6,175 bases of DNA from Pseudomonadota bacterium (GCA_023389135.1 JAEWEX010000492.1:1-6175), one strand, 5' to 3'; counted from the stretch's first letter, positions 1 to 6,147 are shown. The notes: a model not told the origin generated them from the sequence alone. Program-made: numbers and translations.

Positions 1-33
1 GGGGTGTCCCCGGCCGGCACGCGGACCGATGCC

Positions 34-555
34 ATGACCAACGCTCCGGACGCGCCCAGCGTCTCTCCCTTGGAACGCCTGGTGACGCTGCTGTCGGACG
101 TCGCCGCCGGGCTTGCCGCAGCAGGCGTCATCGTCGTGGTGCTGCTGCAGGTCGCAAGCCGCCTCCTCGGCGCTCCGGTGCCGTGGACCGAGGAAGCCAC
201 GCGCTTCCTGTTCGTCTGGATGGTCTTTCTGGGGCTCGCCGCGGGATTCCGCACGGTGGAGAGCGCACGGGTGGTGGTGTTCCTCGCCGCCATGCCGCGG
301 GCCGTGCGGCGGCTCGCCGTGCCGATCTACGTCACGGCGTCGGTGACGTTCTTCGTCATCATGGGATGGACCGGCATCGGTCTCGTTCGCCAGCAGCGCA
401 TGATGAACGAGACCGCGGCCACTCTCGGCATCCCGATGTGGGTGATCGGGCTGATCCTTCCGCTGGCGGCAGGGATCGCGATCCTGGCGATCTTCCAGTC
501 GGTGCGCAGCCGGCGCGAGCTGATCGTGGTGTCCAGCGAGGACCTGCGGCCATGA
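34..555 (+). CDS. TRAP transporter small permease subunit (DctQ family)
   Basis: This is the small inner-membrane subunit of a tripartite ATP-independent periplasmic transporter, which uses an ion gradient to import a solute delivered by a periplasmic binding protein. From ATG 34 it is 173 residues, normal for the family. Four hydrophobic segments are visible, at about residues 18-45, 56-73, 93-113 and 134-155. Family hallmarks are PWTEEATRFLFVW (50-62), matching the usual W-x-E-E-x-x-R-(Y/F) motif, and LGIPMWVIG (131-139) before the last helix. An in-frame GTG at 4 would add ten residues. ATG 34 is preferred because the extra residues resemble no membrane segment and because a TGA at 35-37 would give an ATGA overlap with a possible upstream gene, like other junctions here. 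No strong ribosome-binding site favours either start. Its stop overlaps the DctM start. The family is secure; the substrate is unknown. Confidence 0.93.
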   Translation: MTNAPDAPSVSPLERLVTLLSDVAAGLAAAGVIVVVLLQVASRLLGAPVPWTEEATRFLFVWMVFLGLAAGFRTVESARVVVFLAAMPRAVRRLAVPIYVTASVTFFVIMGWTGIGLVRQQRMMNETAATLGIPMWVIGLILPLAAGIAILAIFQSVRSRRELIVVSSEDLRP

Positions 556-1832
556 GCTGGGCGCTGCTGCTGATCTTCTTCGCGCTGTCGGTGTTCGGCG
601 TTCCGCTGGCCGTGGCGCTCGGGCTCGCCGGCGTGGCGACGCTGGTAATGTTCACGTCGACTCCCGTGGACCTGCTGTCGCAGAGCATGTTCTCGGCGAT
701 GAACTCGTTCCTGCTGGTCGCCGTGCCGCTGTTCATCCTCGTGGGCCAGCTCATGGAGCGCGGCGGGGTGGCCGAGCGCATCTTCGACTTCGCGCACTCG
801 CTGGTGGGCTGGCTTCCCGGCGGGCTCGGCCACGTCAACATCACCTCGTCGGTGATCTTCGGCGGCATCTCCGGCTCCTCGGTCGCCGACATCGCCTCCA
901 TCGGCGCCATCGAGATCAACGCCATGGAGCGGCACGGCTACGACAAGGGATACGCCGTCGGGCTGACGCTGGTGACCTCGACCCTGTCGTCCATCATCCC
1001 GCCCTCGATCCTGCTGGTCATCGCCGGCTCCATCGCCAACGCCTCCATCGGCACGCTGCTGATCGCCGGGCTGGTGCCGGGGCTGTTCATCGCCCTGGTG
1101 TTCATGGTGTTCAACCATGTCTACTGCGTGATGAAGGGCTATGGCAGGCCGGAGCCCTTCAACCTGCGACGCGTGGCCGTCACCGGGCTCGGCGCGATCC
1201 TGCCGATGCTGACGCCGGTGATCCTGCTGGCGGGCATCCTGGACGGGTTCTTCACCCCGACGGAGGCGGCGGCGATCGCGGTGGTCTACACCTTCGCGCT
1301 GGCGGTGCTGGTCTACCGCCGCATCGGCTGGTCGCAGCTGCCCGGCATCCTCATCGAGACCGCGCGCATCAGCGGCACCATCCTGTTCATCGCGGCGACC
1401 GCCAAGCTGGCCGCCTGGATCTTCGCCTTCGACGGCCTGCCGGCGCAGGTGGCGGCCCTGCTCGGCCAGATCGCCACCGGACCCACCATGGTGATCGTGC
1501 TGATCTTCCTGTTCCTGATCGTGATCGGCATGTTCATGGACGCCATCGCCGCCATGTTCATCCTGATCCCGGTGCTGCTGCCGCCGGCCGTGCAGCTCGG
1601 GGTCGACCCGATCCATTTCCTGGTGGTCACCGTCATCACCCTGACGCTCGGCCTCATAACGCCGCCGGTGGGCGTGTGCCTGTTCGCGGTGGCGCAGGTC
1701 GCGCGCATGCCGATCGAGGCCGTCATCCGCGGCGCCATGGTGCCCATGTCCATCCTGGTCGCGGCGATCCTCGCGCTGGTGCTGTTCCCCGCCCTCACGC
1801 TGGCGCCGATCCGCGCCATGGGCCTCTACTGA
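552..1832 (+). CDS. TRAP transporter large permease subunit (DctM family)
   Basis: This is the transport-catalysing subunit of the TRAP system, 426 residues and full length for the family. It is hydrophobic throughout, with about a dozen membrane or re-entrant segments. Visible family signatures are GGISGSSVAD (104-113), SIIPPS (147-152), TPTEAAA (235-241), MFMDAIA around Asp330, and the late hairpin signature LITPPVG (368-374). The GxSGSSxAD and PP-containing loops are the conserved scoop and ion-binding regions of the DctM (IT) superfamily. ATG 552 is chosen although the frame is open from 183: the upstream part is only the DctQ gene read in another frame. ATG 552 overlaps the DctQ stop as ATGA and has GAGGA (538-542) at a 9-nt spacing. 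It pairs with the small permease and needs a binding protein not seen here. Its coupling to sugar-type enzymes suggests a polyol, sugar or sugar-acid substrate, which is inference. Confidence 0.96.
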   Translation: MSWALLLIFFALSVFGVPLAVALGLAGVATLVMFTSTPVDLLSQSMFSAMNSFLLVAVPLFILVGQLMERGGVAERIFDFAHSLVGWLPGGLGHVNITSSVIFGGISGSSVADIASIGAIEINAMERHGYDKGYAVGLTLVTSTLSSIIPPSILLVIAGSIANASIGTLLIAGLVPGLFIALVFMVFNHVYCVMKGYGRPEPFNLRRVAVTGLGAILPMLTPVILLAGILDGFFTPTEAAAIAVVYTFALAVLVYRRIGWSQLPGILIETARISGTILFIAATAKLAAWIFAFDGLPAQVAALLGQIATGPTMVIVLIFLFLIVIGMFMDAIAAMFILIPVLLPPAVQLGVDPIHFLVVTVITLTLGLITPPVGVCLFAVAQVARMPIEAVIRGAMVPMSILVAAILALVLFPALTLAPIRAMGLY

Positions 1833-1838
1833 TCCTCG

Positions 1839-1844
1839 AAGGAG
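1839..1844 (+). promoter_or_regulatory. Strong Shine-Dalgarno site for the aldolase gene
   Basis: AAGGAG lies 7 nt before ATG 1852, in the 19-nt gap between the permease stop and the aldolase start. It is the best ribosome-binding site in the window. It fixes the aldolase start and gives independent initiation where the overlapping-gene pattern is interrupted. The gap is too short to hold an obvious separate promoter. Confidence 0.8.
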
Positions 1845-1851
1845 AAAGACG

Positions 1852-2679
1852 ATGTTCCTCGGCAAGGAAGTCCGCCTCAGCCGCCTGATCAACCGCAAGT
1901 CCGGCAAGCTGCTCGCCATCACGGTGGACCACCCGATCACCCGCGGCATCCTGCCGGGGCTGGTCGACATCCGCACCACCATGCGCAATGTGGTCGAGGG
2001 CGGTCCCGACGCCATCACCATGCACAAGGGCATCGCCGACAAGGTGTTCGCGCCCTATGCGGGCAAGACCGCCATGATCTTCAAGGCGACCGCCTATTCG
2101 GTGCACTACCACCCGACCTTCGACACGCCGGTGGCGGATGTGGAGGAGGCGGTGCGCGCCGGCGCCGACGCGATCTCGGTGGGCTGCATCGTCGGGGGCG
2201 AGGACCAGGCGCAGCAGCTCACCTTCCTCGGGCGCATGTCCAAGGAGGCGGCCAGCGCCGGTATGCCGCTGGTGGCGCACATCTATCCCAAGGGCGCGCT
2301 GGTCAAGGACCCGCACAGCGCCGATGCGGTGGCCTATGCGGTGCGCGCCGGCGCCGAGCTTGGCGTCGATGTCATCAAGACGCTGTGGACCGGCTCCGCG
2401 GAAAGCTTCCGCCACGTGGTGGAGGCCTGCCCCTCCATGGTGGCGCTGGCCGGCGGCGAGATGGGAGAGACGCTGGAGGACTACCTGAAGATGACCCGCG
2501 AGGCGTTGGATGTCGGCCTTGGCGGCGTCACCTATGGCCGCTTCGTCTGGCAGCACAAGGAGACCGCGGCCGTGATCCGCGCGCTCGCCGCCCTGATCCA
2601 CGACGGCAAGAGCGTCGCCCAGTCCATGGACGTCTACAACGAAGCGGTCGCGACCAGGGCCAAGGACCGCGCCGCATGA
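1852..2679 (+). CDS. Class I (Schiff-base) aldolase, DhnA/LsrF/archaeal FBP-aldolase family
   Basis: A 275-residue TIM-barrel aldolase of the family that includes DhnA, LsrF, archaeal class I fructose-bisphosphate aldolase and ADH synthase. Family members form a lysine Schiff base with a ketone substrate, often phosphorylated, and act in the cytoplasm. By eye, Lys176 in DVIKTLWTG (173-181) is the Schiff-base lysine, Tyr145 in HIYPKG (143-148) the acid/base residue, and Asp26 in TVDHP (24-28) the first-strand active-site acid. ALAGGE (198-203) and YGR (228-230) form the phosphate-binding loops. The usual G-R-N-(I/V)-(F/W)-Q motif reads GRFVWQ (229-234), so the Asn is replaced by Phe. It follows the permease by 19 nt and overlaps the dehydrogenase as ATGA. 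The likely role is cleaving the kinase product, perhaps releasing dihydroxyacetone phosphate. A thiolase-like role as in LsrF is an alternative. Family secure; substrate unknown. Confidence 0.9.
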   Translation: MFLGKEVRLSRLINRKSGKLLAITVDHPITRGILPGLVDIRTTMRNVVEGGPDAITMHKGIADKVFAPYAGKTAMIFKATAYSVHYHPTFDTPVADVEEAVRAGADAISVGCIVGGEDQAQQLTFLGRMSKEAASAGMPLVAHIYPKGALVKDPHSADAVAYAVRAGAELGVDVIKTLWTGSAESFRHVVEACPSMVALAGGEMGETLEDYLKMTREALDVGLGGVTYGRFVWQHKETAAVIRALAALIHDGKSVAQSMDVYNEAVATRAKDRAA

Positions 2680-3719
2680 GAGCCGCCATTCTCCGGGGAC
2701 CAGACCAATTCGCGCTGGGCGACGTGGCGACGCCCACGGCCGGCGCCGGCGAGCTGGTGCTGCGCGTGCGCGCCGCCACCGTCTGCGGCACCGACATCCG
2801 CATCCTGCGCGGGCGCAAGACCAAGGGCGTGCGGTTCCCCTCCATCCTCGGCCACGAGTTCGCGGGCGAGATCGTGGAAGTGGGCGCGGGCGTCGCCGGC
2901 TTCGCCCGCGGGGACGCGGTTTCGGTCAACCCCGTCGCGCCCTGCCGGGCCTGCGCCTATTGCAAGGCGGGCCGAGAGAATGTCTGCCTGAACCGGCAGG
3001 CCATCGGCTACGAGTTCGACGGCGCATTCGCCGAGTATCTGAAGGTGCCGCGGGTGACGCTGGAGGCCGGCAATGTGCTCCACCTCCCGCAGGGCCTCGC
3101 CTTCGAGGCCGCGGCCCTCGCCGAGCCGCTGGCCTGCTGCATCAACGGCCAGCGCAATGCGGGCGGCGTCGATCCGGGCGACGCGGTGGTGATAGTCGGC
3201 GCCGGCCCCATCGGCCTGATGCATGCCGCGCTGGCAAAGCTTGCCGGAGCGACCACGGTCGTCATGAGCGAGCCCAACGAGAGCCGCCGGGCCGCCGCCG
3301 AGGCCATGGGCGTGGACCGCACCGTGGACCCGACATCGGAGGATCTCGCCGCGGTGGTGAGGCGACTGACCGGCGGGCTCGGCGCCGACATCGTGTTCCT
3401 CGCCATCGGCGTGCCGGCACTGGCCAACGCCGCGCTCGGGCTGGTGCGCAAGGGCGGGCGGGTGAACCTGTTCGCCGGCTTCTCCACCGGCGACATGCCC
3501 GCCATTGACGTGAACCTGATCCACTACAACGAGATCTTCGTCTCCGGCGCCAGCGCGCTGCAGCGGCGCGACTACGAGACCGCGCTCGCGCTGATCGCGG
3601 CGGGGCGGATCGATGTCGACCGCCTGGTCACGGATCGCTATCCCCTCGCCGAGGCCGTCGCCGCGCTCCGGCAGGCGGAAAGCGGCGGGGCGCTGAAGGT
3701 GGCGATCACCGATGACTGA
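2676..3719 (+). CDS. Zinc-dependent medium-chain alcohol/polyol dehydrogenase (MDR family)
   Basis: A 347-residue, full-length medium-chain dehydrogenase of the sorbitol/threonine dehydrogenase type, which oxidises a secondary alcohol to a ketone with a nicotinamide cofactor. The N-terminal GroES-like domain carries the catalytic zinc residues Cys37 (VCGTD), His60-Glu61 (GHE) and Glu150 (AEPLA). Four cysteines, 90, 93, 96 and 104, make the structural zinc lobe. The Rossmann domain has GAGPIG (175-180), and an acidic residue, Glu199, ends the second strand (VVMSEP), which favours NAD+ over NADP+. ATG 2676 is used because it overlaps the aldolase stop as ATGA, has AAGGA (2662-2666) 9 nt upstream and starts the conserved N-terminus; the long open frame before it is the aldolase gene read in another frame. 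Between an aldolase and a ketose-type kinase, it probably makes the ketone that is then phosphorylated. The exact polyol or hydroxy acid cannot be told. Confidence 0.93.
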   Translation: MRAAILRGPDQFALGDVATPTAGAGELVLRVRAATVCGTDIRILRGRKTKGVRFPSILGHEFAGEIVEVGAGVAGFARGDAVSVNPVAPCRACAYCKAGRENVCLNRQAIGYEFDGAFAEYLKVPRVTLEAGNVLHLPQGLAFEAAALAEPLACCINGQRNAGGVDPGDAVVIVGAGPIGLMHAALAKLAGATTVVMSEPNESRRAAAEAMGVDRTVDPTSEDLAAVVRRLTGGLGADIVFLAIGVPALANAALGLVRKGGRVNLFAGFSTGDMPAIDVNLIHYNEIFVSGASALQRRDYETALALIAAGRIDVDRLVTDRYPLAEAVAALRQAESGGALKVAITDD

Positions 3720-5217
3720 CATGCTGCTCGGGGTCGATGCCGGCACCAGCGGGATCAAGGTGTGCGCCTTCGATCCCGCCGGCCGGCTGATCGCCAAGGC
3801 GCATCGCGGCGTGCCCGTGATTACGCCCTACCCGCTCTGGGCGGAGATCGACCTTGCGCGCTACTGGGACAGCACGGCCGAGGCCATCGCTGAGGTGATC
3901 GGCCGCGTCGGTCCGGTCGCGTCGGTGGGCCTTGCCACCACCTGCCCCACCACGGTGGTGCTCGACGGGAATTTCGATCCGGTACGCCCGGCCATGCTCT
4001 ATCTCGACGGGCGCTGCGACCCCGACATCGCGCGCATCGTCGGTGGCGACGACGCGGCGGTGTTCGCGTGCACCGGCAACCGCGCCAGCCCCTCCGTGTG
4101 CTGGGCGGCAAATCTCGCATGGATGGCGCGTTGCGAGCCGGGGGCATGGGCGCGGGTGCGCCACGTCTCGATGCTGAACGGCTTCCTCGCGCACCGGCTC
4201 ACCGGCAATATCGCCATGGATCCGACCCAGGCCTCCTATTCCGGGCTCTACCGCGTCGGGACCGGCGGCCTGGAATGGGACGCGGAAATGGTGCGGCTCT
4301 GGGGCATCGATCCCGCCCTGCTGCCGGAGATCCGCGAACCCGCGGCGCCCATCGGCGGCGTCGCGGACGCCGCGGCCGCCGTCACCGGCATCGCGGCCGG
4401 CACGCCCGTGGCGCTGGGCGCAGCCGACACGGCGTCGGCCGCGTTCGCGCTGGGGCAGACCCGGGCCGGCAGCGCATTCGAATCGGTCGGCACCTCGGGC
4501 GTCATCACCTTTTGCCTCGATCGGCCGGACTTCGAGATGACCTTCCTCAACCGGCGTCACATCGCGCCCGGGCGGTTCCTCGCGCATGGCGCCATGTCGA
4601 CGCTGGGCGGTGCCTTCGGCTGGCTCAACAACAAGGTCTGGCCCGAACTCCGCACGCTGGCGGAACTGGAGCGGCTCGCCGCGGAATCGGTGCCGGGCGC
4701 CAACGGACTGATCTTCCTGCCCTATCTCGCCGGCGAGCGCAGCCCGATCTGGGACACCGAGGCGAGCGGCGCCTGGATCGGCCTGCGGCTGAGCCATACA
4801 AGGCAGGACATGGTGCGCGCGGTGTTCGAGGGTGCCGCATTCGGCCTGCGCCAGATCCTCGAACGGGCCGAGGCGCAGTGGGGCGGGCGACCGCCGCGCC
4901 TGGTGGGGGTCGGCGGCGGCGCACGCAGCCGGTTCTGGGCGCAGATCAAGGCCGATGTCCTGAACCTGGAATACGCCATGACCGACATGGCGGATGCGAG
5001 CGCGCTCGGCGCGGCGCTGATGGGCGCGGTTGCCGCCGGCCGCTTCTCGGGCCCCGAAGACCCGGCTCTGCCCACCGTTGCCTTCGACGGCCAGCCCATC
5101 CGGCCCGGCCCGGAGGCGCGCCGGGCGGCCTATGACCGGATGTACGGCGTGTTCTCGGGGGTCTATCCCGCACTGCGCGGCGCGATGCATGATCTGGCCG
5201 CCGCTTCCGCGAGTTGA
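3712..5217 (+). CDS. FGGY-family carbohydrate kinase (XylB-like)
   Basis: A 501-residue ATP-dependent sugar kinase with the two-domain actin-like fold, full length for the family. The N-terminal phosphate-binding motif is GVDAGTSGIK (7-16). Asp239 in GAADTASAAFALG (236-248) is the expected catalytic base, GTSG (260-263) starts the second domain's ATP site, and FLPYLAGERSP (335-345) and GVGGGARSRFW (399-409) are typical of xylulokinase-like members. ATG 3712 overlaps the dehydrogenase stop by 8 nt and has GAAGG (3695-3699) upstream. An alternative ATG at 3721 would drop three residues and lies further from that site. FGGY enzymes phosphorylate ketoses, polyols or related compounds, at C1 (rhamnulo- and fuculokinase) or a terminal carbon (xylulokinase). 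Next to a Schiff-base aldolase, a C1 product that yields dihydroxyacetone phosphate is attractive but is inference. Sequence motifs look closer to XylB than to LsrK. Confidence 0.93.
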   Translation: MTDMLLGVDAGTSGIKVCAFDPAGRLIAKAHRGVPVITPYPLWAEIDLARYWDSTAEAIAEVIGRVGPVASVGLATTCPTTVVLDGNFDPVRPAMLYLDGRCDPDIARIVGGDDAAVFACTGNRASPSVCWAANLAWMARCEPGAWARVRHVSMLNGFLAHRLTGNIAMDPTQASYSGLYRVGTGGLEWDAEMVRLWGIDPALLPEIREPAAPIGGVADAAAAVTGIAAGTPVALGAADTASAAFALGQTRAGSAFESVGTSGVITFCLDRPDFEMTFLNRRHIAPGRFLAHGAMSTLGGAFGWLNNKVWPELRTLAELERLAAESVPGANGLIFLPYLAGERSPIWDTEASGAWIGLRLSHTRQDMVRAVFEGAAFGLRQILERAEAQWGGRPPRLVGVGGGARSRFWAQIKADVLNLEYAMTDMADASALGAALMGAVAAGRFSGPEDPALPTVAFDGQPIRPGPEARRAAYDRMYGVFSGVYPALRGAMHDLAAASAS

Positions 5218-5233
5218 GGCGCCAGCATATCCC

Positions 5234-5245
5234 GCGCCGAGGCGC
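5234..5245. repeat. Short inverted repeat before the regulator gene
   Basis: GCGCC and GGCGC, separated by GA, form a perfect 5-bp inverted repeat in the 55-nt spacer between the kinase and regulator genes. It could be a small operator half-site pair or nothing: such repeats are frequent by chance in GC-rich DNA. No TGGT-N3-ACCA type FadR operator was seen in this spacer. Confidence 0.2.
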
Positions 5246-5254
5246 TGAACCCAT

Positions 5255-5260
5255 GGAGGA
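5255..5260 (+). promoter_or_regulatory. Shine-Dalgarno site for the GntR regulator
   Basis: GGAGGA sits 12 nt before ATG 5273, slightly far, with a second weak AGG at 5268-5270. The regulator's start is fixed because its frame has a stop (TGA 5246-5248) upstream and no other start codon between that stop and 5273. Confidence 0.55.
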
Positions 5261-5272
5261 CCGGCGCAGGGC

Positions 5273-5989
5273 ATGAGCGGCGGCGACGACGAAATCCTTG
5301 CCCGGATCATCGATCTGGTCGCAGAGCTGCGGCCGGACCAGAGCGGCCGCGTCAAGCTGCCGACCGAGCGGGCGCTGGCGGAGATGATGGACGTGCAGCG
5401 CCCCACCGTGCGCGAGCGCCTGACGGTGCTGGAGACGCTGGGGTTCATCCGCCGGGCGCAGGGCAGCGGCACCTACCTGTCGCTGCCGCGCTCCGGCTTC
5501 GTGCAGTTCTACTTCGAGATCGCGCTGAAGCTCGGCTATATCGCGGTCGACGATCTGCAGCAGGCCATGGAGATGATCGGGCGCGAGATGGCTTCCGCCG
5601 CCGCCATCTCCGCCACGGCCGAGGATCTGGCGGCGATCGATGCGGTGATCGACGAGATCGCCGCCGCCGGCAGCGGCGAGGCGCTGGTCGAGGGCCAGTT
5701 CGCGTTTCACCTCGCCATGGCCCGCGCCTGCCGCAACCCCGTGATCCTGCTTGTCATCGAGGCGCTGGCCGTGGTGCTGCGCGAAGTGCTGATGCGCCGC
5801 ACCACGCTGCTGCAAATGGTATCGGGCGCGCTCGACCGGAACCTGGACAGCCATCGCGCCGTGATCGCCGCGCTGCGGGAGCGGGAGCCGGACCTGGCGC
5901 GCCGCGCCATGGAGGAGCACTACTGGCTCTGGCGCCGCGAGGCGGCCAAGGTCTCCATGCTGTTCGTCCCGGAAAACGGGACACGGTGA
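5273..5989 (+). CDS. GntR-family transcriptional regulator, FadR (FCD) subfamily
   Basis: A 238-residue cytoplasmic DNA-binding protein. The N-terminal winged helix-turn-helix (about 7-70) shows KLPTERALAEMM (28-39), the recognition helix region VQRPTVRERL (41-50) and the wing GSGTYL (64-69), all classic for GntR. The remaining ~150 residues are an all-helical FCD effector domain. Its usual metal ligands are D-x3-H plus two later His. Here His146, His194 and His216 fit, but the Asp position is Gln142 in QFAFH. The Arg four residues before the conserved Glu (Glu105) also appears to be Met101. It is the last gene of the run, 55 nt after the kinase and on the same strand, so it probably controls this operon and its own expression. 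Many relatives are repressors released by a substrate or intermediate; whether this one is, and its ligand, are not shown. Confidence 0.94.
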   Translation: MSGGDDEILARIIDLVAELRPDQSGRVKLPTERALAEMMDVQRPTVRERLTVLETLGFIRRAQGSGTYLSLPRSGFVQFYFEIALKLGYIAVDDLQQAMEMIGREMASAAAISATAEDLAAIDAVIDEIAAAGSGEALVEGQFAFHLAMARACRNPVILLVIEALAVVLREVLMRRTTLLQMVSGALDRNLDSHRAVIAALREREPDLARRAMEEHYWLWRREAAKVSMLFVPENGTR

Positions 5990-6010
5990 TGCGGCCCGCC
6001 GTCACCCGCC

Positions 6011-6045
6011 CGCGCCGCCGTCCCCTGCGGACCTGACGGCGCGCG
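6011..6045 (+). terminator. Possible operon-end hairpin (no U-tract)
   Basis: CGCGC (6011-6015) and GCCGTC (6017-6022) pair with GACGGC (6035-6040) and GCGCG (6041-6045). This gives an 11-bp GC-rich stem with one bulged C and a 12-nt loop, 21 nt after the regulator stop. No run of T follows, so it is not a textbook intrinsic terminator. In GC-rich bacteria such stems may still stop transcription or protect the 3' end. Confidence 0.35.
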
Positions 6046-6125
6046 CGGCATGCGCATGGATCTCTCCCTGGCGCCGGCAGACGGACCTGAATCATGATAT
6101 CGGGCCAGAGCCCGGTCAAGCCGCC

Positions 6126-6147
6126 GACCGGCAGCCGATCGCCGGTC
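6126..6147. repeat. Inverted repeat, possible hairpin
   Basis: GACCGGC (6126-6132) and GCCGGTC (6141-6147) form a perfect 7-bp inverted repeat around an 8-nt loop. There is no T-tract on either side. It could be a second terminator-like structure, a regulatory site for a gene beyond the window, or chance. Confidence 0.3.

Noticed and set aside
183..551. N-terminal extension of the DctM gene to position 183
   Set aside because: The extra residues are the DctQ gene read in another frame and are Arg/Gly/His-rich. The normal DctM length and motif start are obtained from ATG 552.
327..2042. 571-residue open frame on the minus strand opposite the TRAP permeases and the start of the aldolase gene
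   Set aside because: Its product is rich in His, Asp, Gln, Arg and Gly with no domain pattern, typical of the antisense of GC-rich hydrophobic genes. The plus-strand genes have clear family motifs.
2385..2675. N-terminal extension of the dehydrogenase, suggesting a fusion protein
   Set aside because: This stretch is the aldolase gene in a shifted frame. The conserved dehydrogenase N-terminus begins at ATG 2676, which has a ribosome-binding site.
5253..5276. Seven-codon mini-ORF overlapping the regulator start, as a possible leader peptide
   Set aside because: The ATG at 5253 has no ribosome-binding site of its own and the GGAGGA it contains serves the regulator. The peptide is Arg-rich without regulatory codon runs or attenuator stems.
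3706..5472. 588-residue open frame on the minus strand opposite the kinase and regulator genes
   Set aside because: It is a low-complexity Arg/Ala/Gly/His-rich shadow that covers a full kinase with intact catalytic motifs and runs into the regulator.
5754..6119. 121-residue minus-strand frame covering the 3' noncoding region
   Set aside because: It is Arg/Pro/Ala-rich without motifs and mostly antisense to the regulator gene, with no good start site.
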